A stretch of 16,242 nucleotides of DNA. Source: Syntrophobacteria bacterium. Its GTDB lineage: Bacteria > Desulfobacterota > DSWW01. Location of the stretch: the NCBI GenBank assembly GCA_030145435.1, contig JAQYVQ010000139.1:1-16242 (forward strand), read 5' to 3'. Below are positions 7,863 to 14,241 of the stretch, piece by piece. Within the stretch, counting starts at the first letter, position 1. The number at the start of each line of letters is the position of its first letter. The position numbers were made by a program, and so were the translations under genes. The notes beneath the pieces were generated by a model. That model was not told where the DNA came from. It saw nothing but the letters and a program-made list of their open reading frames with translations, and made no database searches.

Positions 7863-8873
7863 CTACCCCTTGTCTAGTGGAATGCCAGCCGCTTCGATTT
7901 TGTCCCTGTACTCCTCCTCCCACTCCTCGTAGGTGTGAACATGGACAGGATAGTTCCAGGGATTGACGTGCCTGCGCGCGCGGCTGTCGTTTGATAGATT
8001 TCGGGTCGGGCTGAGAAAGACTCCGCCCATGTGCATCAACTTGCTGAACGGGAAGTAGACCACCAGTGCGCTGACAAGGAACAGATGTATATAGAACAAG
8101 GAGCCGATCCCGTCCGGAACGACCGGATGGAACCCGATCAGCCCCATCGTCAACTCCTTGGCCTTCACGACGTCCACCTTGAGGAAATAGCGCATCAGGA
8201 TCCCAGAGATCACGATCCCCAGCAACAGGAAGAGAGGGAAATAGTCGGCGGCCAGAGAGATGTAGCGAACCTGCGGGTTTGCGAACCTTCGAAAGAGGAG
8301 ATAGCCCAGGGCCCCTAAGATGATGAGGCCTGTCATGTAGACCACAGGCGCACCCACCTGGAAGAACCCGTCCAGAACCTGCACCAAGGGCACGAAGAAC
8401 ACGACCGGCTCGGTGAAGAAGCGGAAGTGGCGCAACAGGATCACGAGAAAACAGTAGTGGAACGCAATCGCACCCAGCCAGAGAAAGAAATTCGCGCTGT
8501 ATACGATCCGTTTTCCCCCGGGCGCCTTGTCATCACTCGCCAGGGAAATGCTCGTGTTGCGAAAGAGCGAACGAAACGCCAGGACCTCCAGCGCCATTCG
8601 CGCGGCCGTCCAGAGGCCATTCGGGGGGCTCTCGAGAGGGCTGGACTTGATCCAGGGGAGAGATTTCTGCTGGCCGCACACCGTCGTGATCCGGAAGGGA
8701 ACCGGAATCGTGGCCCATTTCAGAACCCTGTAGACAATTCCGATGAGGAACACCGAGACCGCCGCGTACGGGACGATCACCCCGAACACAACCTGGAGAC
8801 CTGCCGCCGACACGCCCAGAAAGGCGAGCAGCACCAGGACGACAACCGCGAAGAGAGCGTACAAGGCATTCAT
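7863..8873 (-). CDS. dsrM: DsrM, NarI-like heme b membrane subunit
   Basis: Integral membrane diheme cytochrome b subunit, related to NarI and HdrE. It carries electrons between the menaquinone pool and DsrK. The 336-aa product has about six hydrophobic helices; the first two lie within residues 5-50. Histidines in or next to helices at 139, 149, 263 and 281 are candidate heme b ligands (family knowledge; not assigned individually). The cytoplasmic tail ends in YEEWEEEYRDKIEAAGIPLDKG, typical of DsrM. The start is ATG 8873, with GAGGTG seven nt upstream. It is the first of the five tightly packed M-K-J-O-P genes. Confidence 0.95.
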   Translation of the reverse strand: MNALYALFAVVVLVLLAFLGVSAAGLQVVFGVIVPYAAVSVFLIGIVYRVLKWATIPVPFRITTVCGQQKSLPWIKSSPLESPPNGLWTAARMALEVLAFRSLFRNTSISLASDDKAPGGKRIVYSANFFLWLGAIAFHYCFLVILLRHFRFFTEPVVFFVPLVQVLDGFFQVGAPVVYMTGLIILGALGYLLFRRFANPQVRYISLAADYFPLFLLLGIVISGILMRYFLKVDVVKAKELTMGLIGFHPVVPDGIGSLFYIHLFLVSALVVYFPFSKLMHMGGVFLSPTRNLSNDSRARRHVNPWNYPVHVHTYEEWEEEYRDKIEAAGIPLDKG

Positions 8874-8922
8874 CTACCGACACCTCGCTTAGGATGAATA
8901 CGGATTTCCTACCGGTTTCTTA

Positions 8923-9474
8923 TTACGAATCCCTCGAAGGGGCGTCCTCGTCTTCCTTTCTCTTCTGGAAAACACGATCCGTTCGTTCCAACAGCCTGAG
9001 AGCTTGTTCTCGCATCCGCTTCACCTCACTGACCCGGAGCTCGTAGATCTCCTCACGGCACCCCATGTAGACGTCGAAGGCACGGAGCGCCAAAGCGTCG
9101 ATACGCGTCTCGAGGAGCAGCAGTTGGTCATGGAGATGGTTTTCCCGGATCTCCTTGCCCAGCACTTCCCGGATGACCCCCTTCAGGGAAAAGACAAAGG
9201 CGAGCGCTTGGGAAGGGGAAAAATCCTGGACCGCACGGATCCGAATCACCTTGTCCAGGAAGTCGTTGAGCGCCTCAGGGCTCTGCCCCTCTTTCAGAAG
9301 TGCATCATAGACACCTTCGACCCCCTGAAGGATCGTGTGTCTCACCGGATTTGCGAACGGATCCTTTCCCTTCTTCAGGAACTTCGACGTGTCCTCCGGA
9401 TACGTCTCCAGAATCACATCGAACCATTTTTCAACGATGCGGGCCCTCTTCCGGGACAATAAATCTCGCAACAT
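8923..9474 (-). CDS. RsbRD N-terminal domain protein linked to dsrMKJOP
   Basis: 183-aa soluble helical protein starting MLRDLLSRKRARIVEKWFDVILETYP and containing FSPSQALAFVFSLKGVIRE. This resembles the RsbRD N-terminal domain (globin-like fold) found in stressosome co-antagonists. There is no STAS domain after it, so it cannot be a complete RsbR-type protein. I recall similar stand-alone proteins just before dsrM in other sulfate reducers. The longer reading frame from 9630 adds 52 residues that run through the palindrome at 9523-9598. The ATG at 9474 (or GTG 9477) downstream of AGAAAGGAAG is therefore preferred. The C-terminal tail is charged and probably coiled. Sensing or assembly roles for the Dsr membrane complex are inference only. 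Confidence 0.85.
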   Translation of the reverse strand: MLRDLLSRKRARIVEKWFDVILETYPEDTSKFLKKGKDPFANPVRHTILQGVEGVYDALLKEGQSPEALNDFLDKVIRIRAVQDFSPSQALAFVFSLKGVIREVLGKEIRENHLHDQLLLLETRIDALALRAFDVYMGCREEIYELRVSEVKRMREQALRLLERTDRVFQKRKEDEDAPSRDS

Positions 9475-9522
9475 CACGGGTCCGACGACTTCCTTTCTGC
9501 CGGGTGAGCAAAGGATGAATGC

Positions 9523-9598
9523 GGGTTCAATAGCGAGCAGCGGCGGTGTGGTCTGCCGGCCTTGCGGGCCGACAGACCACACCGTCTGGATCGAACCC
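9523..9598. repeat. Large two-tier palindrome between dsrC and the RsbRD gene
   Basis: The inner arms at 9544-9561 and 9567-9584 (CGGTGTGGTCTGCCGGCC and its reverse complement with one mismatch) enclose a 5-nt loop. The outer arms GGGTTCAAT (9523-9531) and ATCGAACCC (9590-9598) pair at 8 of 9 positions. It sits about 50 nt upstream of the RsbRD start. Transcribed from the dsr side it would form a strong hairpin without a T-tract, so it could be a processing, stabilising or partial termination site. Confidence 0.8.
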
Positions 9599-9728
9599 TG
9601 ATGGATCGTTTCCCACGTCTTGCAAGGCACAGGGCATGGAGCTTACCTGCTACCGAGCCTTCTCGTGGGTGAATTCCCTTCTGGCCACAGTCCCGGCGGA
9701 GGCCCGGGGGTTCTCAAGGCTACGCCAT

Positions 9729-9760
9729 AAAAAAACCCGTCCTTCGCCGATTCCGGGGTT
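9729..9760 (-). terminator. Weak intrinsic terminator candidate after dsrC
   Basis: Read on the minus strand, AACCC and GGGTT (9756-9760 and 9734-9738) can form a 5-bp stem around a 17-nt loop, followed directly by a run of seven T (9735-9729). The stem is short, so termination would be partial at best. Placement 10 nt after the dsrC stop fits a site that raises dsrC mRNA over the downstream genes. Confidence 0.4.
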
Positions 9761-9769
9761 CGCAAGGAA

Positions 9770-10087
9770 TTAGACGCACCCGGTGGGTTTGGGCAGACCG
9801 GCTACCTTACACGCACCCTTTGCAGGGCCGGACGGGAAAAGCTCATAGATGTACTTGAGCTTGAAGCCTGATTCCTTGCAGACCTTCCGGACCATGGGGG
9901 CGATACCGAACTTCTGGTAGTAGTCACGAATGTAGTTCACCAGGTGCCAGTGATCCTCGCCCATCGCCTCGACACCTTCGGTCTTGGCCAGGTCAGCGGC
10001 AACTTCCTCGCTCCAGTCCTCTGGTGACTGAATAAATCCATCCTCGTCTACGTTGACCTCTTTTCCGCCTAGCGTTTGCGTTGGCAT
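9770..10087 (-). CDS. dsrC: DsrC, sulfur-carrier protein
   Basis: Small cytoplasmic physiological partner of DsrAB. It accepts sulfite-derived sulfur on its flexible C-terminal arm, forming a trisulfide that is then reduced by the DsrMKJOP complex. The 105-aa product has the family body EDGFIQSPEDWSEEVA and MGEDHWHLVNYIRDYYQKFG, and ends in ACKVAGLPKPTGCV. Both functional cysteines are present, Cys93 and penultimate Cys104, at the standard spacing. It is therefore a true DsrC rather than a TusE or one-cysteine homologue. The start is ATG 10087, with AGGAGG eight nt upstream; a GTG at 10096 overlaps that ribosome-binding site. The gene lies 57 bp downstream of the dsrN-like gene and a weak terminator follows. 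Confidence 0.97.
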   Translation of the reverse strand: MPTQTLGGKEVNVDEDGFIQSPEDWSEEVAADLAKTEGVEAMGEDHWHLVNYIRDYYQKFGIAPMVRKVCKESGFKLKYIYELFPSGPAKGACKVAGLPKPTGCV

Positions 10088-10144
10088 TGCTTTCACCTCC
10101 TGCGCGATAAGGTTTTGCCTGCTTGTGATGAATGTTCCTCGCCT

Positions 10145-11557
10145 CTATGATACAGCAGTCCCAGTGGCTGCTCGATTCAGGAAAGAATCCGCCCAGTGAG
10201 ATTCCCCCAGTGCGTGCAGATGGGAGAACGTCGCATAGGCATTCTTGTAACAAAGGCCCTCCCTGGACCCGTCAAACCCGTATCCCCTCTCCACCCGGCA
10301 TGCAAACCGTAACGCCTCTTCCTTCCAATCCCACATCCCGGCATAGTGAAATTCGTGCCCCTTCAGCCGGGTCCCTTTTGGAAAGACCGGATTCTCCTCC
10401 TCGACCTGGAGCAGGGTGTACCCGTGCCCTTGAGGCTTCTCGTGAAACCGGTACACAATCGGAAAAACATCCACGAGCGGGTAGAGGTGCCCCTGCCATT
10501 CCAGGCCCTTGCCAAGGTAGATGGCCCCGCCGCACTCCGCGTAGACCGGAAGTCCGTTCTCGACCGCTTCGTGGACCGATTTCTTGAAAGATTGGTTTTC
10601 CGAAAGCGCCTTCGCCTGCGTCTCCGGAAACCCGCCTCCTATGTACAACGCGTCGAGGTCCGGCAAGACCGGATCGCGGGAGGCTTCCACATCGACAACT
10701 TCCGCTCCCCTGTCCCGCAGGGCCTCGATGTTCTCGGGATAGTAGAAGTGAAAGGCCTTGTCCCTGACCACCCCAACCCGAATCCCCGAAAATCGAGGGG
10801 CGCCTGCCACAGGGCTCTCCCGCACTTCGTCCTGTTCGGGATCCCGAGCCGGCATTGCCGCACAATGTCTCTTCGCCACGTCCCACATGGAGTCGACGTT
10901 CACGTGGGCCTCGATCAGGCCCCTGATCGCATCGAGTGTCTCCTGGACAGCGCCATGTTCCTGGGCAGGAAACAGCCCGAGATGCCGCTCATGGAGCTGT
11001 ATTTCCTTTGCCCGTGGGACGGCTCCCAACACAGGGATGTCACAGTATTTTTCGATGCTCGTCCGCACGATCGTCTCGTGGCGGGGGGTGCCCACCTGAT
11101 TCAGAATGACCCCCTGTATCGCGACGTCCTCGTCCAGGACCTGGCAGCCTTTGACCAGAGCTGCCACGGTACGGGTTGCTTTGGTACAATCCACTACAAG
11201 GAAAACAGACAGCCCCAGGATCTTGGCCAACGCAGCCGAACTGTGTTGACCCTCCACATCGACCCCATCGAACAAGCCGCGGTTTCCTTCCACGACGGCC
11301 ATGTCGGTTCCACCCGTCCTCGCCTTGAAGGATCGAAGGACTCCTTCTTCCCCCATCAGGTAGGTATCCAGGTTGTAGCAGGGAACCGATGCCGCAGAAG
11401 CGAGCCACGCCGCATCGATGTAGTCAGGGCCCTTCTTGAAGACCGAAAGGCGCTTTCCCTTCGAGCGCCACGAGGCCAAAAGGCCCAGGCTGACCAGGGT
11501 CTTACCTGCTCCACCTCTGAACGCCCCGACTAGGATACGCGGAAACTGATTATGCAT
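10145..11557 (-). CDS. dsrN: CbiA/DsrN-type cobyrinate or siroheme a,c-diamide synthase
   Basis: ATP- and glutamine-dependent amidase. The 470-aa product has an N-terminal P-loop GAFRGGAGKT (residues 11-20), the downstream VVEGNRGLFDGVD block, and a C-terminal glutamine amidotransferase domain. In that domain are YIGGGFPE (305-312), the nucleophile Cys342 in YAECGGAIYLG, and a C-terminal FSHLHALG histidine region. CbiA uses cobyrinate; DsrN in dsr clusters is the homologue thought to amidate siroheme to siroamide for DsrAB. Position next to dsrC, at the head of the dsr accessory cluster, favours DsrN. Sequence alone cannot exclude a cobalamin role. The ATG at 11557 has no strong Shine-Dalgarno site, but the P-loop begins 10 residues later, leaving little room for another start. 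Confidence 0.88.
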   Translation of the reverse strand: MHNQFPRILVGAFRGGAGKTLVSLGLLASWRSKGKRLSVFKKGPDYIDAAWLASAASVPCYNLDTYLMGEEGVLRSFKARTGGTDMAVVEGNRGLFDGVDVEGQHSSAALAKILGLSVFLVVDCTKATRTVAALVKGCQVLDEDVAIQGVILNQVGTPRHETIVRTSIEKYCDIPVLGAVPRAKEIQLHERHLGLFPAQEHGAVQETLDAIRGLIEAHVNVDSMWDVAKRHCAAMPARDPEQDEVRESPVAGAPRFSGIRVGVVRDKAFHFYYPENIEALRDRGAEVVDVEASRDPVLPDLDALYIGGGFPETQAKALSENQSFKKSVHEAVENGLPVYAECGGAIYLGKGLEWQGHLYPLVDVFPIVYRFHEKPQGHGYTLLQVEEENPVFPKGTRLKGHEFHYAGMWDWKEEALRFACRVERGYGFDGSREGLCYKNAYATFSHLHALGESHWADSFLNRAATGTAVS

Positions 11558-11782
11558 TTCTCGAAACCGGAGAGTTTTGAAGCCGTTTCTATTGGGTTAC
11601 CACCGGGAGGGAACTGAATTCTCTTCCGTGCCAGCCAGGTCTCAAGTGTTCCTGCGCCCGTTTGCGCGGAGGAATCGCCGGCAACCAAGCGGCTTCTCGT
11701 TACAAACGTTGCTCAAAGCGGATCCTCGCTCGAACACCGCTCTGTAGGGTCATCCTATTATTGAATGACGACTCATTCATTA
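11558..11782 (-). promoter_or_regulatory. Long 5' leader of dsrN with nested hairpin (11629-11683)
   Basis: About 225 nt of untranslated leader is expected between the predicted minus-strand start site and dsrN. Within it, TGCCGGC (11683-11677) can pair with GCTGGCA (11635-11629) with one G-U pair. Nested inside are TTCCT/AGGAA (11674-11670 with 11653-11649; the ends of the arms as read on the RNA) and GCGC/GCGC around a 6-nt loop, with a 13-nt asymmetric bulge on the 3' side. I could not match it to a cobalamin or any other known riboswitch consensus. Confidence 0.4.
11762..11779. promoter_or_regulatory. TetR/FadR-type operator-like palindrome
   Basis: TGAATGA-CGAC-TCATTCA is a perfect 7-bp inverted repeat with a 4-nt centre. 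The half-sites match those described for Bacillus FadR, a TetR-family fatty-acid regulator (TGAATGANNNNTCATTCA), and TetR-family operators generally have this layout. It lies just downstream of the predicted minus-strand -10 box, where a bound repressor would block dsrN transcription. No TetR-family gene is in the window, so the regulator is unknown. Confidence 0.6.
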
Positions 11783-11789
11783 ATCGTTA

Positions 11790-11819
11790 TTTTTAGCACA
11801 TCCTTTCGACGCTTGTCAA
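11790..11819 (-). promoter_or_regulatory. Candidate sigma70 promoter for dsrN and the dsr cluster
   Basis: Minus strand: a perfect -35 TTGACA (11819-11814), an 18-nt spacer and -10 TAAAAA (11795-11790). The predicted start site is near 11783. The TGAATGA/TCATTCA palindrome follows immediately. Confidence 0.55.
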
Positions 11820-11880
11820 CAACACGGGAAGAAAGCCGGAGCGTTAACACATGGAATCCGGCCGGTTCTGTTGGGTTCTT

Positions 11881-11909
11881 TTGACTCCCTTCAACCACTT
11901 TGCTAAACT
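11881..11909 (+). promoter_or_regulatory. Candidate sigma70 promoter for the zinc-ribbon gene
   Basis: TTGACT (11881-11886), a 17-nt spacer and TAAACT (11904-11909), with TGC in front of the -10 as in extended -10 promoters. It lies about 68 nt before the start codon at 11977 and is divergent from the dsrN promoter. Confidence 0.6.
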
Positions 11910-11976
11910 ATGAATTTAACAACAAAAAAAAGAGATCTTGCGTGCCCAAGGGGCCGAAACGAAGGAGACAGAATCG

Positions 11977-12240
11977 ATGGCCGAAACGGAGTTTATGTGT
12001 CCCCACTGTGATCAGAAGATGCGGAAATGGCAGGCCCCGGACGACTCGAACTGGGGTGGAGAAATAAAATATGTCTGTTTCAACGACGAATGCCCATACT
12101 ACGTGCGTGGCTGGGTCTGGATGGACGAGAAGTATGGGACCAAATCTTCCTACCGGCACAGCGTCAATCCGGATACTGGGGGTTCCAGCCCCCTCCCGGT
12201 CGCATCGCCCGATCATATGAAACCAGGCATCGTGGACTAG
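11977..12240 (+). CDS. Small zinc-ribbon protein (Ogr/Delta-like)
   Basis: 87-aa cytoplasmic protein starting MAETEFMCPHCDQKMRKW. Cys8 and Cys11 (CPHC) with Cys34 and Cys39 (CFNDEC) form a likely zinc-binding ribbon, followed by PYYVRGWVWMDEKYG and a polar tail. The pattern resembles small Ogr/Delta-like zinc-finger proteins that I recall in Desulfobacterota; no function is known to me. The ATG at 11977 has AAGGAG eight nt upstream; an in-frame TTG at 11938 has no such support. It is divergent from dsrN and shares its control region, which hints at, but does not prove, a link to sulfur metabolism. Its TAG stop forms the outer edge of a palindromic repeat. Confidence 0.85.
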   Translation: MAETEFMCPHCDQKMRKWQAPDDSNWGGEIKYVCFNDECPYYVRGWVWMDEKYGTKSSYRHSVNPDTGGSSPLPVASPDHMKPGIVD

Positions 12241-12394
12241 GAGGCTGTCGAGAAACGGCCATCTGCGGCGTTGCACTCATCTTTCGTCACTGCGGCGGAC
12301 AAGAGTCCTGCCTCATTCCTCAGGACTTCGTGCGCCTTGCATATGACCATTTCTCAACAGCCTCCTGCAGCGGGTATTCTTCAACACCCTGCTA
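12238..12394. repeat. Palindromic repeat, copy 1
   Basis: The left end GAGGCTGTCGAGAAACGG (12241 on) and right end (reverse complement GAGGCTGTTGAGAAATGG, ending 12364) are near-perfect terminal inverted repeats. A second, outer right terminus, TAGCAGGGTGTTGAAGAA on the minus strand, ends at 12394. The left TAG (12238-12240) is the stop of the zinc-ribbon gene, and the outer right TAG (12394-12392) is the stop of the YkgJ-like gene on the other strand. The interior matches copy 3 closely, including GCCGCAGTGACGAA. No coding capacity. Confidence 0.88.
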
Positions 12395-13186
12395 GGCCGG
12401 GGATTCTCGTAATTCCAGGACGGGATCGCCGAAAAGGGAATAGGCAAGCCACGTGTAGGCGAACCGGAGCAGGGCCTCGTCGCTCCGTCGCATTTCCTCC
12501 TGCCTTGCTTCCCGGATGGAAAACAGCGACAGGAATCGCGTGCCGAACACGAACTCGCGAAAACGGTCCAGGCTGTAACACGCCAAGAAGAACATCTTCC
12601 ATTTCGCTGGAGCGAGATCCTCCCGGCTCCCGGGCCTGTATCGGGACAGGAATTCCATCCACAGGTCGTTCATTTCGTTGTAGGCGCCCAGGCCCTGGTC
12701 CTCCATCCACGCCTCCGCCGTCCACAGTTCCCCCTCTTCAAAGCCGAAACAATGAGGCTCCCGTACGAGGAAATGCTCCTCTTCGACCCGGGTCGGGTCC
12801 GAGGGCGAAGGTGAGCGGCGAACTGCCCTGCCGAGAGGATAGGCCCTGCAAGCCCCCGGCCGGTCTGCGTAGATGCGGCACCCTTCCGGGGTCACGAAGG
12901 GACAGGAACGGGCGGCGCTGTCCTCCATCTTGAGCTTGACAACCGGAATCTGCCAGGTCGGGTCCGTGTCCTGCACCGTGTGGCGATCGAGAAAGGCCGT
13001 GGAATCCATGGCCAGGCCTCTCTTGACCCGCAGCACATCGTAGGGGGTCAGGACCAGGTGCAGATCCCTGCAGCAGTCGGTAAAGCACCGTACCCCCTGA
13101 TGACAGGCAAATCGATACGACTCACCCTTTGGCAAGGGATCGAGCATCTCGCCGGAGTCATCGGTGGGCTTGGATGTCTCGCTCAT
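12392..13186 (-). CDS. YkgJ-family cysteine-cluster protein (second paralogue)
   Basis: 264-aa protein with the YkgJ-type metal-chelating domain (zinc/iron-binding family). C28, C34, C38 and C39 (ACHQGVRCFTDCC) are followed by LTPYDVLRVKRGL, then C95 in SCPFV, C103 in EGCRIY and C113 in DRPGACRAYPLGR. The C-terminal half (residues about 180-264) has no motif I recognise but is shared with the upstream paralogue (FFLACYSLDRFREFVFGTRFL compared with FRMACYDLDTFRRFVFETRFL). The start ATG at 13186 overlaps the stop of that gene by 4 bp, with AAGGA nearby. Its stop codon comes from the repeat terminus at 12392-12394. The biological role is unknown; metal or Fe-S binding is inferred from the family. 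Confidence 0.85.
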   Translation of the reverse strand: MSETSKPTDDSGEMLDPLPKGESYRFACHQGVRCFTDCCRDLHLVLTPYDVLRVKRGLAMDSTAFLDRHTVQDTDPTWQIPVVKLKMEDSAARSCPFVTPEGCRIYADRPGACRAYPLGRAVRRSPSPSDPTRVEEEHFLVREPHCFGFEEGELWTAEAWMEDQGLGAYNEMNDLWMEFLSRYRPGSREDLAPAKWKMFFLACYSLDRFREFVFGTRFLSLFSIREARQEEMRRSDEALLRFAYTWLAYSLFGDPVLELRESPA

Positions 13187-14025
13187 TCTTCCTTGTCCTT
13201 CGGATTCTCCGACACCCCGGTCGGATTCTCCGACACCCCGGACTCCACCCCCATGGCCTTTCGCTTACTCTCGGCAACCTCTTCCCGGATGGGCAAGACG
13301 TCTCCGCAAACCAGGCCGAAGCGTATCCACCGAAAGGCGAGATCCAGGAGGGCAAGCTCATCCGTCTTGATCTCCTCGATCGTCTCCTCCTCCACATCGA
13401 ACACCTCGAGGAAACGCGTCTCGAAGACGAAACGCCGGAACGTGTCCAGATCATAGCAGGCCATCCGGAACATGTGCTGGACCCGCGGGTCATCGATGCC
13501 CGCCTCCGCCAGCCTCGGGTAACGGGTAACCATCTGAAACCTCAGGTCCATCTCCTCATAGGGGGCCACTTCCTGGGTCTTCAACCACTCGAAAAGATCC
13601 AATTCATTCGGCTCCCCGCGGCCCTTGCATCTGTCTTCCCCCACGAGAAAGTAATACCCTCCCTTGTCCCCCATCCAATCCAGGGGATACATGCGGCAAG
13701 CCCAGGGACGGTCCTCGTAGATCGTGCATCCCTCGTCCGTCACCAAAGGGCATCGCCTGTCACTCTCCCCCATCACGAGTTGGATAACCGGGATCCCTCC
13801 CCCGGGCGGCAACAGGGTCTTCGTGTACTTGTCCAGAAACTCGTCGGACGGGATTCCGAGTCGATCCTTCATCCTGAGAATATCGTACGGGGTCAGGAAG
13901 ATGTTCACGTCCTGGCAGCAGGTGGTAAAGCAGGAAAGCCCGGGCCTGCAGAGGAATTGTATCTTGCTGTCTTTCTCGAGCAGATCTTCCGGTTGAGGCT
14001 TGGACTCTTCTTCAGGAGTCTTCAT
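13183..14025 (-). CDS. YkgJ-family cysteine-cluster protein (first paralogue)
   Basis: 280-aa protein of the YkgJ cysteine-cluster family. C26, C32, C36 and C37 (FLCRPGLSCFTTCC), LTPYDILRMKDRLGI, C92 (RRCPLV), C100 (EGCTIY) and C110 (DRPWACRMYPLDW) form the putative metal site. The start ATG at 14025 has AGAGGAG six nt upstream. An ATG at 14085 lies inside a palindromic repeat and was rejected. The C-terminus carries a duplicated GVSENP unit from a 21-bp tandem repeat, absent from the paralogue. The 4-bp overlap with the second paralogue implies a co-translated pair arising by tandem duplication. Substrate and role are unknown. Confidence 0.87.
   Translation of the reverse strand: MKTPEEESKPQPEDLLEKDSKIQFLCRPGLSCFTTCCQDVNIFLTPYDILRMKDRLGIPSDEFLDKYTKTLLPPGGGIPVIQLVMGESDRRCPLVTDEGCTIYEDRPWACRMYPLDWMGDKGGYYFLVGEDRCKGRGEPNELDLFEWLKTQEVAPYEEMDLRFQMVTRYPRLAEAGIDDPRVQHMFRMACYDLDTFRRFVFETRFLEVFDVEEETIEEIKTDELALLDLAFRWIRFGLVCGDVLPIREEVAESKRKAMGVESGVSENPTGVSENPKDKEE
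13201..13242. repeat. 21-bp in-frame tandem duplication
   Basis: Two adjacent 21-bp units (13201-13221, 13222-13242) beginning CGGATTCTCCGACACCCCGG differ at one base. In the minus-strand gene they encode two GVSENP heptads near the C-terminus, so the frame is kept. Probably a recent slippage event. Confidence 0.9.
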
Positions 14026-14070
14026 CGTTCGCTCCTCTTTCAAACATGTGATGTATGGGAATTGGCTTTC

Positions 14071-14241
14071 TAGCAGGCCGTTCAAAAAGGTCCAGATGCA
14101 AGGCGCGCGAAACTTGCCCCCGCGAAGGCGGGGGTCCCGAGAGCGCAGTGTGCATGTTTCCGCCGCAACCGAGACGCTGGGGGATTGCCACGCTTCGCTC
14201 GCAACAAGCGCCGCAGATGGGCCTTTTTCAACGGCCTGCTA
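14071..14241. repeat. Palindromic repeat, copy 2
   Basis: 171 bp with terminal inverted repeats TAGCAGGCCGTTCAAAAAGG (left) and TAGCAGGCCGTTGAAAAAGG (right, reverse complement). An inner GC-rich hairpin CCCCCGCGAAGGCGGGGG (14117-14134) is shared with copy 3. The right terminal TAG (14241-14239) is the stop codon of the FmdB-type gene. ORFs running through the element are artefacts. Confidence 0.88.

Noticed and set aside
9475..9630. 52-residue N-terminal extension of the RsbRD protein
   Set aside because: It translates the palindrome at 9523-9598 and lacks a ribosome-binding site; the domain starts at MLRDLLS.
10346..11533. 395-aa plus-strand ORF
   Set aside because: It is the antisense shadow of the dsrN-like gene; it is rich in Arg, His and Pro and has no motifs.
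11558..11760. Cobalamin riboswitch upstream of the CbiA-like gene
   Set aside because: GAGACCTGGC partly resembles a B12 box, but the AGCCAGG half, the conserved GGTGAAAATCC-like core and the GCCACTG segment are missing on both strands.
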